Positions 1 through 8,158 of a stretch of 64,000 nucleotides of DNA are shown here, piece after piece (the first letter of the stretch is position 1; each line of letters begins with the position of its first letter). The notes beneath the pieces are model-generated. The model saw only the letters and a list, made by a program, of their open reading frames with translations. It did no database searches and was not told where the DNA came from. The stretch lies in assembly GCA_036937835.1 (NCBI GenBank), contig CM072864.1, forward strand, positions 22,652,501 to 22,716,500, read 5' to 3'. The position numbers were made by a program, and so were the translations under genes. This DNA comes from Pampus argenteus. Its lineage: Eukaryota > Chordata > Actinopteri > Scombriformes > Stromateidae.

Positions 1-91
1 CCTAGTTGTCAGTTTTGGCCTGAGAGAAAGCTATTTTTACAAATGTTACAGTAAAAGCTGCAGGAAGCTCTCAGAAGTGAGTTTTTTGGTC

Positions 92-102
92 CTAATCATT
101 AG
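92..102. other. CTAATCATTAG palindrome, one per monomer
   Basis: CTAAT and ATTAG form a perfect 5-bp dyad around a C, and nearly all monomers on both strands keep it. It resembles two facing TAAT cores of homeodomain sites, but the 1-nt spacing is tighter than the usual paired arrangements, so binding is only a guess. The TTGAATGATTAGG variant of the - domain destroys one arm. Confidence 0.6.
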
Positions 103-116
103 AAATCAGTTACTTG

Positions 117-211
117 TTGATGGCAAACATGGTTTTGATGTTACAGTAAAAGCTGCAGGAAGCTCTCAAAAGTGAGTTTTTCGGTCCTAATCATTAGAAA
201 TCAGTTACTTG
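117..211 (+). repeat. Truncated 95-bp monomer
   Basis: This unit lacks 74 bp of the middle of the monomer, from TGAAAATATT to ACAAAT. TTTTGAT (ending at 139) is joined directly to GTTACAG (from 140). The bases AT occur at both ends of the lost segment, so a short-homology deletion is plausible. The same junction is found at 402/403, 1174/1175, 1437/1438 and 1871/1872. Four of the five are explained by duplication of the 1035-bp HOR. The fifth, at 1871, has no partner in the first HOR copy. Confidence 0.93.
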
Positions 212-811
212 TTGATGGCAAACATGGTTTTGATTGAAAATATTGCTCCTTGTTTAAGAAAAACCTAGTTGTCAGTTTTGGCCTGAGAGAAAGCTATTTT
301 TACAAATGTTACAGTAAAAGCTGCAGGAAGCTCTCAGAAGTGAGTTTTTTGGTCCTAATCATTAGAAATCAGTTACTTGTTGATGGCAAACATGGTTTTG
401 ATGTTACAGTAAAAGCTGCAGGAAGCTCTCAGAAGTGAGGTTTTTGGTCCTGATTATTAGAAATCAGTTACTTGTTGATGACAAACATGGTTTTGATTGA
501 AAATATTGCTCCTTGTTTAAGAAAAACTGTAGTTGTCAGTTTTGGCCTGAGAGAAAGCTATTTTTTTACAAATGTTACAGTAAAAGCAGCAGGAAGCTCT
601 CAGAAGTGAGTTTTTTGGTCCTAATCATTAGAAATCAGTTACTTGTTGATGGCAAACATGGTTTTGATTGAAAATATTGCTCCTTGTTTAAGAAAAACTG
701 TAGTTGTCAGTTTTGGCCTGAGAAAAAGCTATTTTTACCAATGTTACAGTAAAAGCTGCAGGAAGCTCTCAGAAGTGAGTTTTTTGGTCCTAATCATTAG
801 AAATCAGTTAC

Positions 812-980
812 TTGTTGATGGCAAACATGGTTTTGATTGAAAATATTGCTCCTTGTTTAAGAAAAACTGTAGTTGTCAGTTTTGGCCTGAGAGAAAGCTA
901 TTTTTACAAATGTTACAGTAAAAGCTGTAGGAAGCTCTCAGAAGTGAGTTTTTTGGTCCTAATCATTAGAAATCAGTTAC
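812..980 (+). repeat. Representative 169-bp monomer
   Basis: A full unit of the basic length, bounded by the same phase in the next unit at 981. My hand count of the consensus gives 58 G+C of 169 and no CpG. It holds several A or T runs (GAAAAATATT-like, AAGAAAAACTG, TATTTTTAC, GTTTTTTGG), a length close to that of a chromatosome (about 167 bp), and an internal dyad. This copy has GCTGTAGG instead of GCTGCAGG, so it has lost the PstI site most units keep. Because 169 is not a multiple of three, the reading frame shifts at each unit, which argues against coding use. Confidence 0.95.
887..941. other. Internal dyad of the 169-bp monomer
   Basis: CTGAGAG (887-893) and CTCTCAG (935-941) are perfect 7-bp inverted arms separated by 41 nt, with AGCT continuing inside both after a 2-nt bulge. 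The orientation switch at 8145 joins a CTCTCA to the opposite arm of this same dyad. The 9-bp insert of long units breaks the first arm, and so does the common TCTCTGAGG variant of the - domain. Confidence 0.8.
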
Positions 981-1940
981 TTGTTGATGGCAAACATGGT
1001 TTTGATTGAAAATATTGCTCCTTGTTTAAGAAAAACCTAGTTGTCAGTTTTGGCCTGAGAGAAAGCTATTTTTACAAATGTTACAGTAAAAGCTGCAGGA
1101 AGCTCTCAGAAGTGAGTTTTTTGGTCCTAATCATTAGAAATCAGTTACTTGTTGATGGCAAACATGGTTTTGATGCTACAGTAAAAGCTGCAGGAAGCTC
1201 TCAAAAGTGAGTTTTTTGGTCCTAATCATTAGAAATCAGTTACTTGTTGATGGCAAACATGGTTTTGATTGAAAATATTGCTCCTTGTTTAAGAAAAACC
1301 TAGTTGTCAGTTTTGGCCTGAGAGAAAGCTATTTTTACAAATGTTACAGTAAAAGCTGCAGGAAGCTCTCAGAAGTGAGTTTTTTGGTCCTAATCATTAG
1401 AAATCAGTTACTTGTTGATGGCAAACATGGTTTTGATGTTACAGTAAAAGCTGCAGGAAGCTCTCAGAAGTGAGGTTTTTGGTCCTAATTATTAGAAATC
1501 AGTTACTTGTTGATGACAAACATGGTTTTGATTGAAAATATTGCTCCTTGTTTAAGAAAAACTGTAGTTGTCAGTTTTGGCCTGAGAGAAAGCTATTTTT
1601 TACAAATGTTACAGTAAAAGCAGCAGGAAGCTCTCAGAAGTGAGTTTTTTGGTCCTAATCATTAGAAATCAGTTACTTGTTGATGGCAAACATGGTTTTG
1701 ATTGAAAATATTGCTCCTTGTTTAAGAAAAACTGTAGTTGTCAGTTTTGGCCTGAGAAAAAGCTATTTTTACCAATGTTACAGTAAAAGCTGCAGGAAGC
1801 TCTCAGAAGTGAGTTTTTTGGTCCTAATCATTAGAAATCAGTTACTTGTTGATGGCAAACATGGTTTTGATGTTACAGTAAAAGCTGCAGGAAGCTCTCA
1901 GAAGTGAGTTTTTTGGTCCTAATCATTAGAAATCAGTTAC

Positions 1941-2118
1941 TTGTTGATGGCACACATGGTTATGATTGAAAATATTGCTCCTTGTTTAAGAAAAATTGTA
2001 GTTGTCAGTTTTGGCCTTCTCTCGCCGAGAGAAAGCTATTTTTACAAATGTTACAGTAAAAGCTGCAGGAAGCTCTCAGAAGTGAGTTTTTTGGTCCTAA
2101 TGATTAGAAATCAGTTAC
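1941..2118 (+). repeat. First 178-bp unit after the 1035-bp HOR
   Basis: This long monomer starts the hairpin-rich part of the + domain. It carries GGCACACATGGTTATG, a variant then reused throughout 2.6-8 kb, and the perfect hairpin TTCTCTCGCCGAGAGAA at 2017-2033. TAATGATTAG replaces TAATCATTAG near its end. It is close to the first unit of the 519-bp trimer that follows, but not identical. Confidence 0.85.
2017..2033. other. Perfect short inverted repeat (hairpin) of the long monomer
   Basis: TTCTCTCG and CGAGAGAA are perfect 8-bp arms around a single C. The same 17 bases recur in most long units of the + domain, for example at 2195-2211. The flanks are GGCC and AGCTATT. The two CpGs inside the arms are the main recurrent CpGs of this domain. 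It could form a small hairpin in single strands or a cruciform in duplex DNA; that is inference. Confidence 0.9.
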
Positions 2119-2296
2119 TTGTTGATGGCAAACATGGTTTTGATTGAAAATATTGCTCCATGTTTAAGAAAAACTGTAGTTGTCAGTTTTGGCCTTCTCT
2201 CGCCGAGAGAAAGCTATTTTTACAAATGTTACAGTAAAAGCTGCAGGAAGCTCTCAGAAGTGAGTTTTTTGCTCCTAATCATTAGAAATCAGTTAC
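2119..2296 (+). repeat. Representative 178-bp monomer (long form)
   Basis: Identical in plan to the 169-bp unit except for 9 extra bases between GGCC and GAGAGAAAGC. The segment TTCTCTCGCCGAGAGAA lies at 2195-2211. This unit also has the substitution TTTTTTGCTCC for TTTTTTGGTCC near its end, a marker used to trace the 519-bp HOR. In the - domain the same 9-bp position is filled by different cores, so the long form exists in several lineages. Which length is ancestral cannot be decided from this window. Confidence 0.93.
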
Positions 2297-3400
2297 TTGT
2301 TGATGGCAAACATGGTTTTGATTGAAAATATTGCTCCTTGTTTAAGAAAAACTGTAGTTGTCAGTTTTGGCCTGAGAGAAAGCTATTCTTACAAATGTTA
2401 CAGTAAAAGCTGCAGGAAGCTCTCAGAAGTGAGTTTTTTGGTCCTAATCATTATAAATCAGTTACTTGTTGATGGCAAACATGGTTTTGATTGAAAATAT
2501 TGCTCCATGTTTAAGAAAAACTGTAGTTGTCAGTTTTGGCGTGAGAGAAAGCTATTTTTTTTACAAATGTTACAGTAAAAGCTGCAGGAAGCTCTCAGAA
2601 GTGAGTTTTTTGGTCCTAATCATTAGAAATCAGTTACTTGTTGATGGCACACATGGTTATGATTGAAAATATTGCTCCTTGTTTAAGAAAAATTGTAGTT
2701 GTCAGTTTTGGCCTTCTCTCGCCGAGAGAAAGCTATTTTTACAAATGTTACAGTAAAAGCTGCAGGAAGCTCTCAGAAGTGAGTTTTTTGCTCCTAATCA
2801 TTAGAAATCAGTTACTTGTTGATGGCAAACATGGTTTTGATTAAAAATATTGCTCCTTGTTTAAGAAAAACTGTAGTTGTCAGTTTTGGCCTGAGAGAAA
2901 GCTATTCTTACAAATGTTACAGTAAAAGCTGCAGGAAGCTCTCAGAAGTGAGTTTTTTGGTCCTAATCATTATAAATCAGTTACTTGTTGATGGCAAACA
3001 TGGTTTTGATTGAAAATATTGCTCCATGTTTAAGAAAAACTGTAGTTGTCAGTTTTGGCGTGAGAGAAAGCTATTTTTTTTACAAATGTTACAGTAAAAG
3101 CTGCAGGAAGCTCTCAGAAGTGAGTTTTTTGGTCCTAATCATTAGAAATCAGTTACTTGTTGATGGCACACATGGTTATGATTGAAAATATTGCTCCTTG
3201 TTTAAGAAAAATTGTAGTTGTCAGTTTTGGCCTTCTCTCGCCGAGAGAAAGCTATTTTTACAAATGTTACAGTAAAAGCTGCAGGAAGCTCTCAGAAGTG
3301 AGTTTTTTGCTCCTAATCATTAGAAATCAGTTACTTGTTGATGGCAAACATGGTTTTGATTGAAAATATTGCTCCTTGTTTAAGAAAAACTGTAGTTGTC
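2119..3400 (+). repeat. 519-bp trimeric higher-order repeat, about 2.4 copies
   Basis: Units of 178, 169 and 172 bp repeat as a trimer. Markers recur exactly 519 bp apart: GCTATTCTTAC at 2382 and 2901, TTATAAATCAG near 2451 and 2970, and TTTTTTGCTCC near 2266, 2785 and 3304. The third unit has GGCGTGAGAG and an eight-T run in TATTTTTTTTAC. The first copy begins with AAACATGG where later copies have CACACATGG, so its left edge is chimeric. The second copy has TTAAAAATATTG where the others have TTGAAAATATTG. Confidence 0.87.
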
Positions 3401-4888
3401 AGTTTTGGCCTGAGAGAAAGCTATTTTTACAAATGTTACAGTAAAAGCTGCAGGAAGCTCTCAGAAGTGAGTTTTTTGGTCCTAATCATTAGAAATCAGT
3501 TACTTGTTGATGGCAAACATGGTTTTGATTGAAAATATTGCTCCTTGTTTAAGAAAAACTGTAGTTGTCAGTTTTGGCGTGAGAGAAAGCTATTTTTTAC
3601 AAATGTTACAGTAAAAGCTGCAGGAAGCTCTCAGAAGTGAGTTTTTTGGTCCTAATCATTAGAAATCAGTTACTTGTTGATGGCACACATGGTTATGATT
3701 GAAAATATTGCTCCTTGTTTAAGAAAAACTGTAGTTGTCAGTTTTGGCGTGAGAGAAAGCTATTTTTTACAAATGTTACAGTAAAAGCTGCAGGAAGCTC
3801 TCAGAAGTGAGTTTTTTGGTCCTAATCATTAGAAATCAGTTACTTGTTGATGGCACACATGGTTATGATTGAAAATATTGCTCCTTGTTTAAGAAAAATT
3901 GTAGTTGTCAGTTTTGGCCTTCTCTCGCCGAGAGAAAGCTATTTTTACAAATGTTACAGTAAAAGCTGCAGGAAGCTCTCAGAAGTGAGTTTTTTGGTCC
4001 TAATCATTAGAAATCAGTTACTTGTTGATGGCAAACATGGTTTTGATTGAAAATATTGCTCCTTGTTTAAGAAAAACTGTAGTTGTCAGTTTTGGCCTGA
4101 GAGAAAGCTATTTTTACAAATGTTACAGTAAAAGCTGCAGGAAGCTCTCAGAAGTGAGTTTTTTGGTCCTAATCATTAGAAATCAGTTACTTGTTGATGG
4201 CAAACATGGTTTTGATTGAAAATATTGCTCCTTGTTTAAGAAAAACTGTAGTTGTCAGTTTTGACGTGAGAGAAAGCTATTTTTTACAAATGTTACAGTA
4301 AAAGCTGCAGGAAGCTCTCAGAAGTGAGTTTTTTGGTCCTAATCATTAGAAATCAGTTACTTGTTGATGGCACACATGGTTATGATTGAAAATATTGCTC
4401 CTTGTTTAAGAAAAATTGTAGTTGTCAGTTTTGGCCTTCTCTCGCCGAGAGAAAGCTATTTTTACAAATGTTACAGTAAAAGCTGCAGGAAGCTCTCAGA
4501 AGTGAGTTTTTTGCTCCTAATCATTAGAAATCAGTTACTTGTTGATGGCAAACATGGTTTTGATTGAAAATATTGCTCCTTGTTTAAGAAAAACTGTAGT
4601 TGTCAGTTTTGGCCTTCTCTCGCAGAGAGAAAGCTATTTTTTACAAATGTTACAGTAAAAGCTCCAGGAAGCTCTCAGAAGTGAGTTTTTTGGTTCTAAT
4701 CATTAGAAATCAGTTACTTGTTGATGGCAAACATGGTTTTGATTGAAAAAATATTGCTCCTTGTTTAAGAAAAAATGTAGTTGTCAGTTTTGGCCTGAGA
4801 GAAAGCTATTTTTACAAATGTTACAGTAAAAGCTGCAGGAAGCTCTCAGAAGTGAGTTTTTTGGTCCTAATCATTAGAAATCAGTTAC
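3400..4888 (+). repeat. Mixed 169/170/178-bp units without clear long period
   Basis: Two nearly identical units with GGCGTGAGAG follow each other about 170 bp apart (near 3568 and 3738). Long hairpin units then alternate with basic ones. A unit near 4614 carries the variant hairpin core TCTCTCGCAGAGAGA together with GCTCCAGG, which removes the PstI site. The unit at about 4741-4790 has two extra A's in TTGAAAAAATATTG. These variants reappear in the next HOR, so this stretch looks like its edge or source. Confidence 0.75.
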
Positions 4889-7660
4889 TTGTTGATGGCA
4901 AACATGGTTTTGATTGAAAATATTGCTCCTTGTTTAAGAAAAACTGTAGTTGTCAGTTTTGGCCTGAGAGAAAGCTATTTTTACAAATGTTACAGTAAAA
5001 GCTGCAGGAAGCTCTCAGAAGTGAGTTTTTTGGTCCTAATCATTAGAAATCAGTTACTTGTTAATGGCAAACATGGTTCTGATTGAAAATATTGCTCCTT
5101 GTTTAAGAAAAACTGTAGTTGTCAGTTTTGGCCTTCTCTCGCCGAGAGAAAGCTATTTTTACAAATGTTACAGTAAAAGCTGCAGGAAGCTCTCAGAAGT
5201 GAGTTTTTTGCTCCTAATCATTAGAAATCAGTTACTTGTTGATGGCACACATGGTTATGATTGAAAATATTGCTCCTTGTTTAAGAAAAATTGTAGTTGT
5301 CAGTTTTGGCCTTCTCTCGCCGAGAGAAAGCTATTTTTACAAATGTTACAGTAAAAGCTGCAGGAAGCTCTCAGAAGTGAGTTTTTTGGTCCTAATCATT
5401 AGAAATCAGTTACTTGTTGATGGCAAACATGGTTTTGATTGAAAATATTGCTCCTTGTTTAAGAAAAACTGTAGTTGTCAGTTTTGGCCTGAGAGAAAGC
5501 TATTTTTACAAATGTTACAGTAAAAGCTGCAGGAAGCTCTCAGAAGTGAGTTTTTTGGTCCTAATCATTAGAAATCAGTTACTTGTTGATGGCAAACATG
5601 GTTTTGATTGAAAATATTGCTCCTTGTTTAAGAAAAACTGTAGTTGTCAGTTTTGGCCTGAGAGAAAGCTATTTTTTACAAATGTTACAGTAAAAGCTGC
5701 AGGAAGCTCTCAGAAGTGAGTGTTTTGGTCCTAATCATTAGAAATCAGTTACTTGTTGATGGCACACATGGTTTTGATTGAAAATATTGCTCCTTGTTTG
5801 AGAAAAACTGTAGTTGTCAGTTTTGGCCTGAGAGAAAGCTATTTTTTACAAATGTTACAGTAAAAGCTGCAGGAAGCTCTCAGAAGTGAGTTTTTTGGTC
5901 CTAATCATTAGAAATCAGTTACTTGTTGATGGCAAACATGGTTTTGATTGAAAATATTGCTCCTTGTTTAAGAAAAACTGTAGTTGTCAGTTTTGGCCTG
6001 AGAGAAAGCTATTTTTACAAATGTTACAGTAAAAGCTGCAGGAAGCTCTCAGAAGTGAGTTTTTTGGTCCTAATCATTAGAAATCAGTTACTTGTTGATG
6101 GCAAACATGGTTTTGATTGAAAATATTGCTCCTTGTTTAAGAAAAACTGTAGTTGTCAGTTTTGGCCTTCTCTCGCAGAGAGAAAGCAATTTTTTACAAA
6201 TGTTACAGTAAAAGCTCCAGGAAGCTCTCAGAAGTGAGTTTTTTGGTCCTAATCATTAGAAATCAGTTACTTGTTGATGGCAAACATGGTTTTGATTGAA
6301 AATATTGCTCCTTGTTTAAGAAAAACTGTAGTTGTCAGTTTTGGCCTGAGAGAAAGCTATTTTTACAAATGTTACAGTAAAAGCTGCAGGAAGCTCTCAG
6401 AAGTGAGTTTTTTGGTCCTAATCATTAGAAATCAGTTACTTGTTAATGGCAAACATGGTTCTGATTGAAAATATTGCTCCTTGTTTAAGAAAAACTGTAG
6501 TTGTCAGTTTTGGCCTTCTCTCGCCGAGAGAAAGCTATTTTTACAAATGTTACAGTAAAAGCTGCAGGAAGCTCTCAGAAGTGAGTTTTTTGCTCCTAAT
6601 CATTAGAAATCAGTTACTTGTTGATGGCACACATGGTTATGATTGAAAATATTGCTCCTTGTTTCAGAAAAATTGTAGTTGTCAGTTTTGGCCTTCTCTC
6701 GCCGAGAGAAAGCTATTTTTACAAATGTTACAGTAAAAGCTGCAGGAAGCTCTCAGAAGTGAGTTTTTTGGTCCTAATCATTAGAAATCAGTTACTTGTT
6801 GATGGCAAACATGGTTTTGATTGAAAATATTGCTCCTTGTTTAAGAAAAACTGTAGTTGTCAGTTTTGGCCTGAGAGAAAGCTATTTTTACAAATGTTAC
6901 AGTAAAAGCTGCAGGAAGCTCTCAGAAGTGAGTTTTTTGGTCCTAATCATTAGAAATCAGTTACTTGTTGATGGCAAACATGGTTTTGATTGAAAATATT
7001 GCTCCTTGTTTAAGAAAAACTGTAGTTGTCAGTTTTGGCCTTCTCTCGCAGAGAGAAAGCAATTTTTTACAAATGTTACAGTAAAAGCTCCAGGAAGCTC
7101 TCAGAAGTGAGTTTTTTGGTCCTAATCATTAGAAATCAGTTACTTGTTGATGGCAAACATGGTTTTGATTGAAAATATTGCTCCTTGTTTAAGAAAAACT
7201 GTAGTTGTCAGTTTTGGCCTGAGAGAAAGCTATTTTTACAAATGTTACAGTAAAAGCTGCAGGAAGCTCTCAGAAGTGAGTTTTTTGGTCCTAATCATTA
7301 GAAATCAGTTACTTGTTAATGGCAAACATGGTTCTGATTGAAAATATTGCTCCTTGTTTAAGAAAAACTGTAGTTGTCAGTTTTGGCCTTCTCTCGCAGA
7401 GAGAAAGCAATTTTTTACAAATGTTACAGTAAAAGCTCCAGGAAGCTCTCAGAAGTGAGTTTTTTTGTCCTAATCATTAGAAATCAGTAACTTATTGATG
7501 GCAAACATGGTTTTGATTGAAAATATTGCTCCTTGTTTAAGAAAAACTGTAGTTGTCAGTTTTGGCCTGAGAGAAAGCTATTTTTACAAATGTTAAAGTA
7601 AAAGCTGCAGGAAGCTCTCAGAAGTGAGTTTTTTGGTCCTAATCATTAGAAATCAGTTAC
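4889..7660 (+). repeat. 1382-bp higher-order repeat with an 873-bp derivative
   Basis: The marker TTAATGGCAAACATGGTTCTG occurs at about 5061, 6443 and 7316, and again near 7664, giving spacings of 1382, 873 and 348 bp. The 1382-bp copy starts at 4889, the 873-bp copy at 6271 and a further copy at 7144. Unit order at the start of each is the same (basic unit ending with the marker, then two long hairpin units, then a basic one). The 873-bp copy lacks three units (509 bp) present in the first. The TCTCTCGCAGAGAGA core with GCTCCAGG accompanies each copy (near 6175, 7048 and 7397). Confidence 0.83.
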
Positions 7661-8145
7661 TTGTTAATGGCAAACATGGTTCTGATTGAAAATATTGCTC
7701 CTTGTTTAAGAAAAACTGTAGTTGTCAGTTTTGGCCTTCTCTCGCCGAGAGAAAGCTATTTTTACAAATGTTACAGTAAAAGCTGCAGGAAGCTCTCAGA
7801 AGTGAGTTTTTTGCTCCTAATCATTAGAAATCAGTTACTTGTTGATGGCACACATGGTTATGATTGAAAATATTGCTCCTTGTTCAAGAAAAATTGTAGT
7901 TGTCAGTTTTGGCCTTCTCTCGCCGAGAGAAAGCTATTTTTACAAATGTTACAGTAAAAGCTGCAGGAAGCTCTCAGAAGTGAGTTTTTTGGTCCTAATC
8001 ATTAGAAATCAGTTACTTGTTGATGGCAAACATGGTTTTGATTGAAAATATTGCTCCTTGTTTAAGAAAAACTGTAGTTGTCAGTTTTGGCCTGAGACAA
8101 AGCTATTTTTACAAATGTTACAGTAAAAGCTGCAGGAAGCTCTCA
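7661..8145 (+). repeat. Terminal units of the + domain
   Basis: Two long hairpin units (from 7661 and 7839) repeat those at 6440 and 6618, 1221 bp earlier. A final partial basic unit then ends at 8145. That last unit reads CCTGAGACAAAGC (8091-8103). The complement, GCTTTGTCTCAGG, is very common in the - domain, but I see no other + unit with it. The unit just before the switch therefore resembles the other domain. Confidence 0.85.
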
Positions 8146-8158
8146 AGTCTCTCAGGCC
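8089..8158. other. Orientation switch between the two array domains
   Basis: Monomers read + up to GGAAGCTCTCA, ending at 8145. From TCTCTCAGGCC, starting at 8148, they read -. The two bases AG (8146-8147) fit neither side cleanly. GGCCTGAGA (8089-8097) and TCTCAGGCC (8150-8158) are perfect inverted arms around a 52-nt spacer, and pairing continues outward because each side is the other's monomer inverted. Positions 81-126 of the monomer are therefore present once at the centre. CTCTCA occurs on both sides of the join, which suggests a microhomology-guided join. No foreign DNA lies at the junction. An assembly fold-back cannot be excluded from sequence alone. Confidence 0.9.

Larger units (their letters stand above)
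1..1930 (+). repeat. 1035-bp higher-order repeat, about 1.9 copies
   Basis: Position 1 matches 1036, and shared details repeat 1035 bp apart: the CCTAGTTGTC one-base-deleted units (168 bp) and the 74-bp deletion junctions at 139/1174 and 402/1437. The order is 168, 95, 168, 95, about 171, 169 and 169 bp, which sums to 1035. The second copy differs by GATGCTACAG at 1172 and by one base in a T run near 1590. It departs from the first at 1871, where another truncated unit replaces a full one. The first copy is cut by the window edge. Confidence 0.88.
1..8145 (+). repeat. Satellite array, + oriented domain
   Basis: About 48 tandem monomers, read on the + strand, fill this stretch without interruption. 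Monomers are mostly 169 or 178 bp, with some of 168-172 bp and five of 95 bp. Landmarks in monomer order are TTGATGGCAAACATGG, AATATTGCTCC, GTCAGTTTTGGCC, GAGAGAAAGCTA, CTGCAGGAAGCTCTCAG and CCTAATCATTAG. Variants found only here include GGTTATGATTG (e.g. 1958), GGCGTGAGAG (e.g. 3568) and the perfect hairpin insert TTCTCTCGCCGAGAGAA in many copies. The left end is cut by the window edge, so the domain extends further left. Short reading frames of about 60-76 codons recur in every unit because the repeat recurs. I infer structural, non-coding satellite. Confidence 0.97.

Noticed and set aside
643..840. Recurring reading frames of about 60-76 codons, one per monomer on the monomer's forward strand
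   Set aside because: They repeat because the DNA repeats. They open at TTG codons, the unit length (169) is not a multiple of three, indels of one base are tolerated freely, and the predicted peptide shows no domain I recognise.
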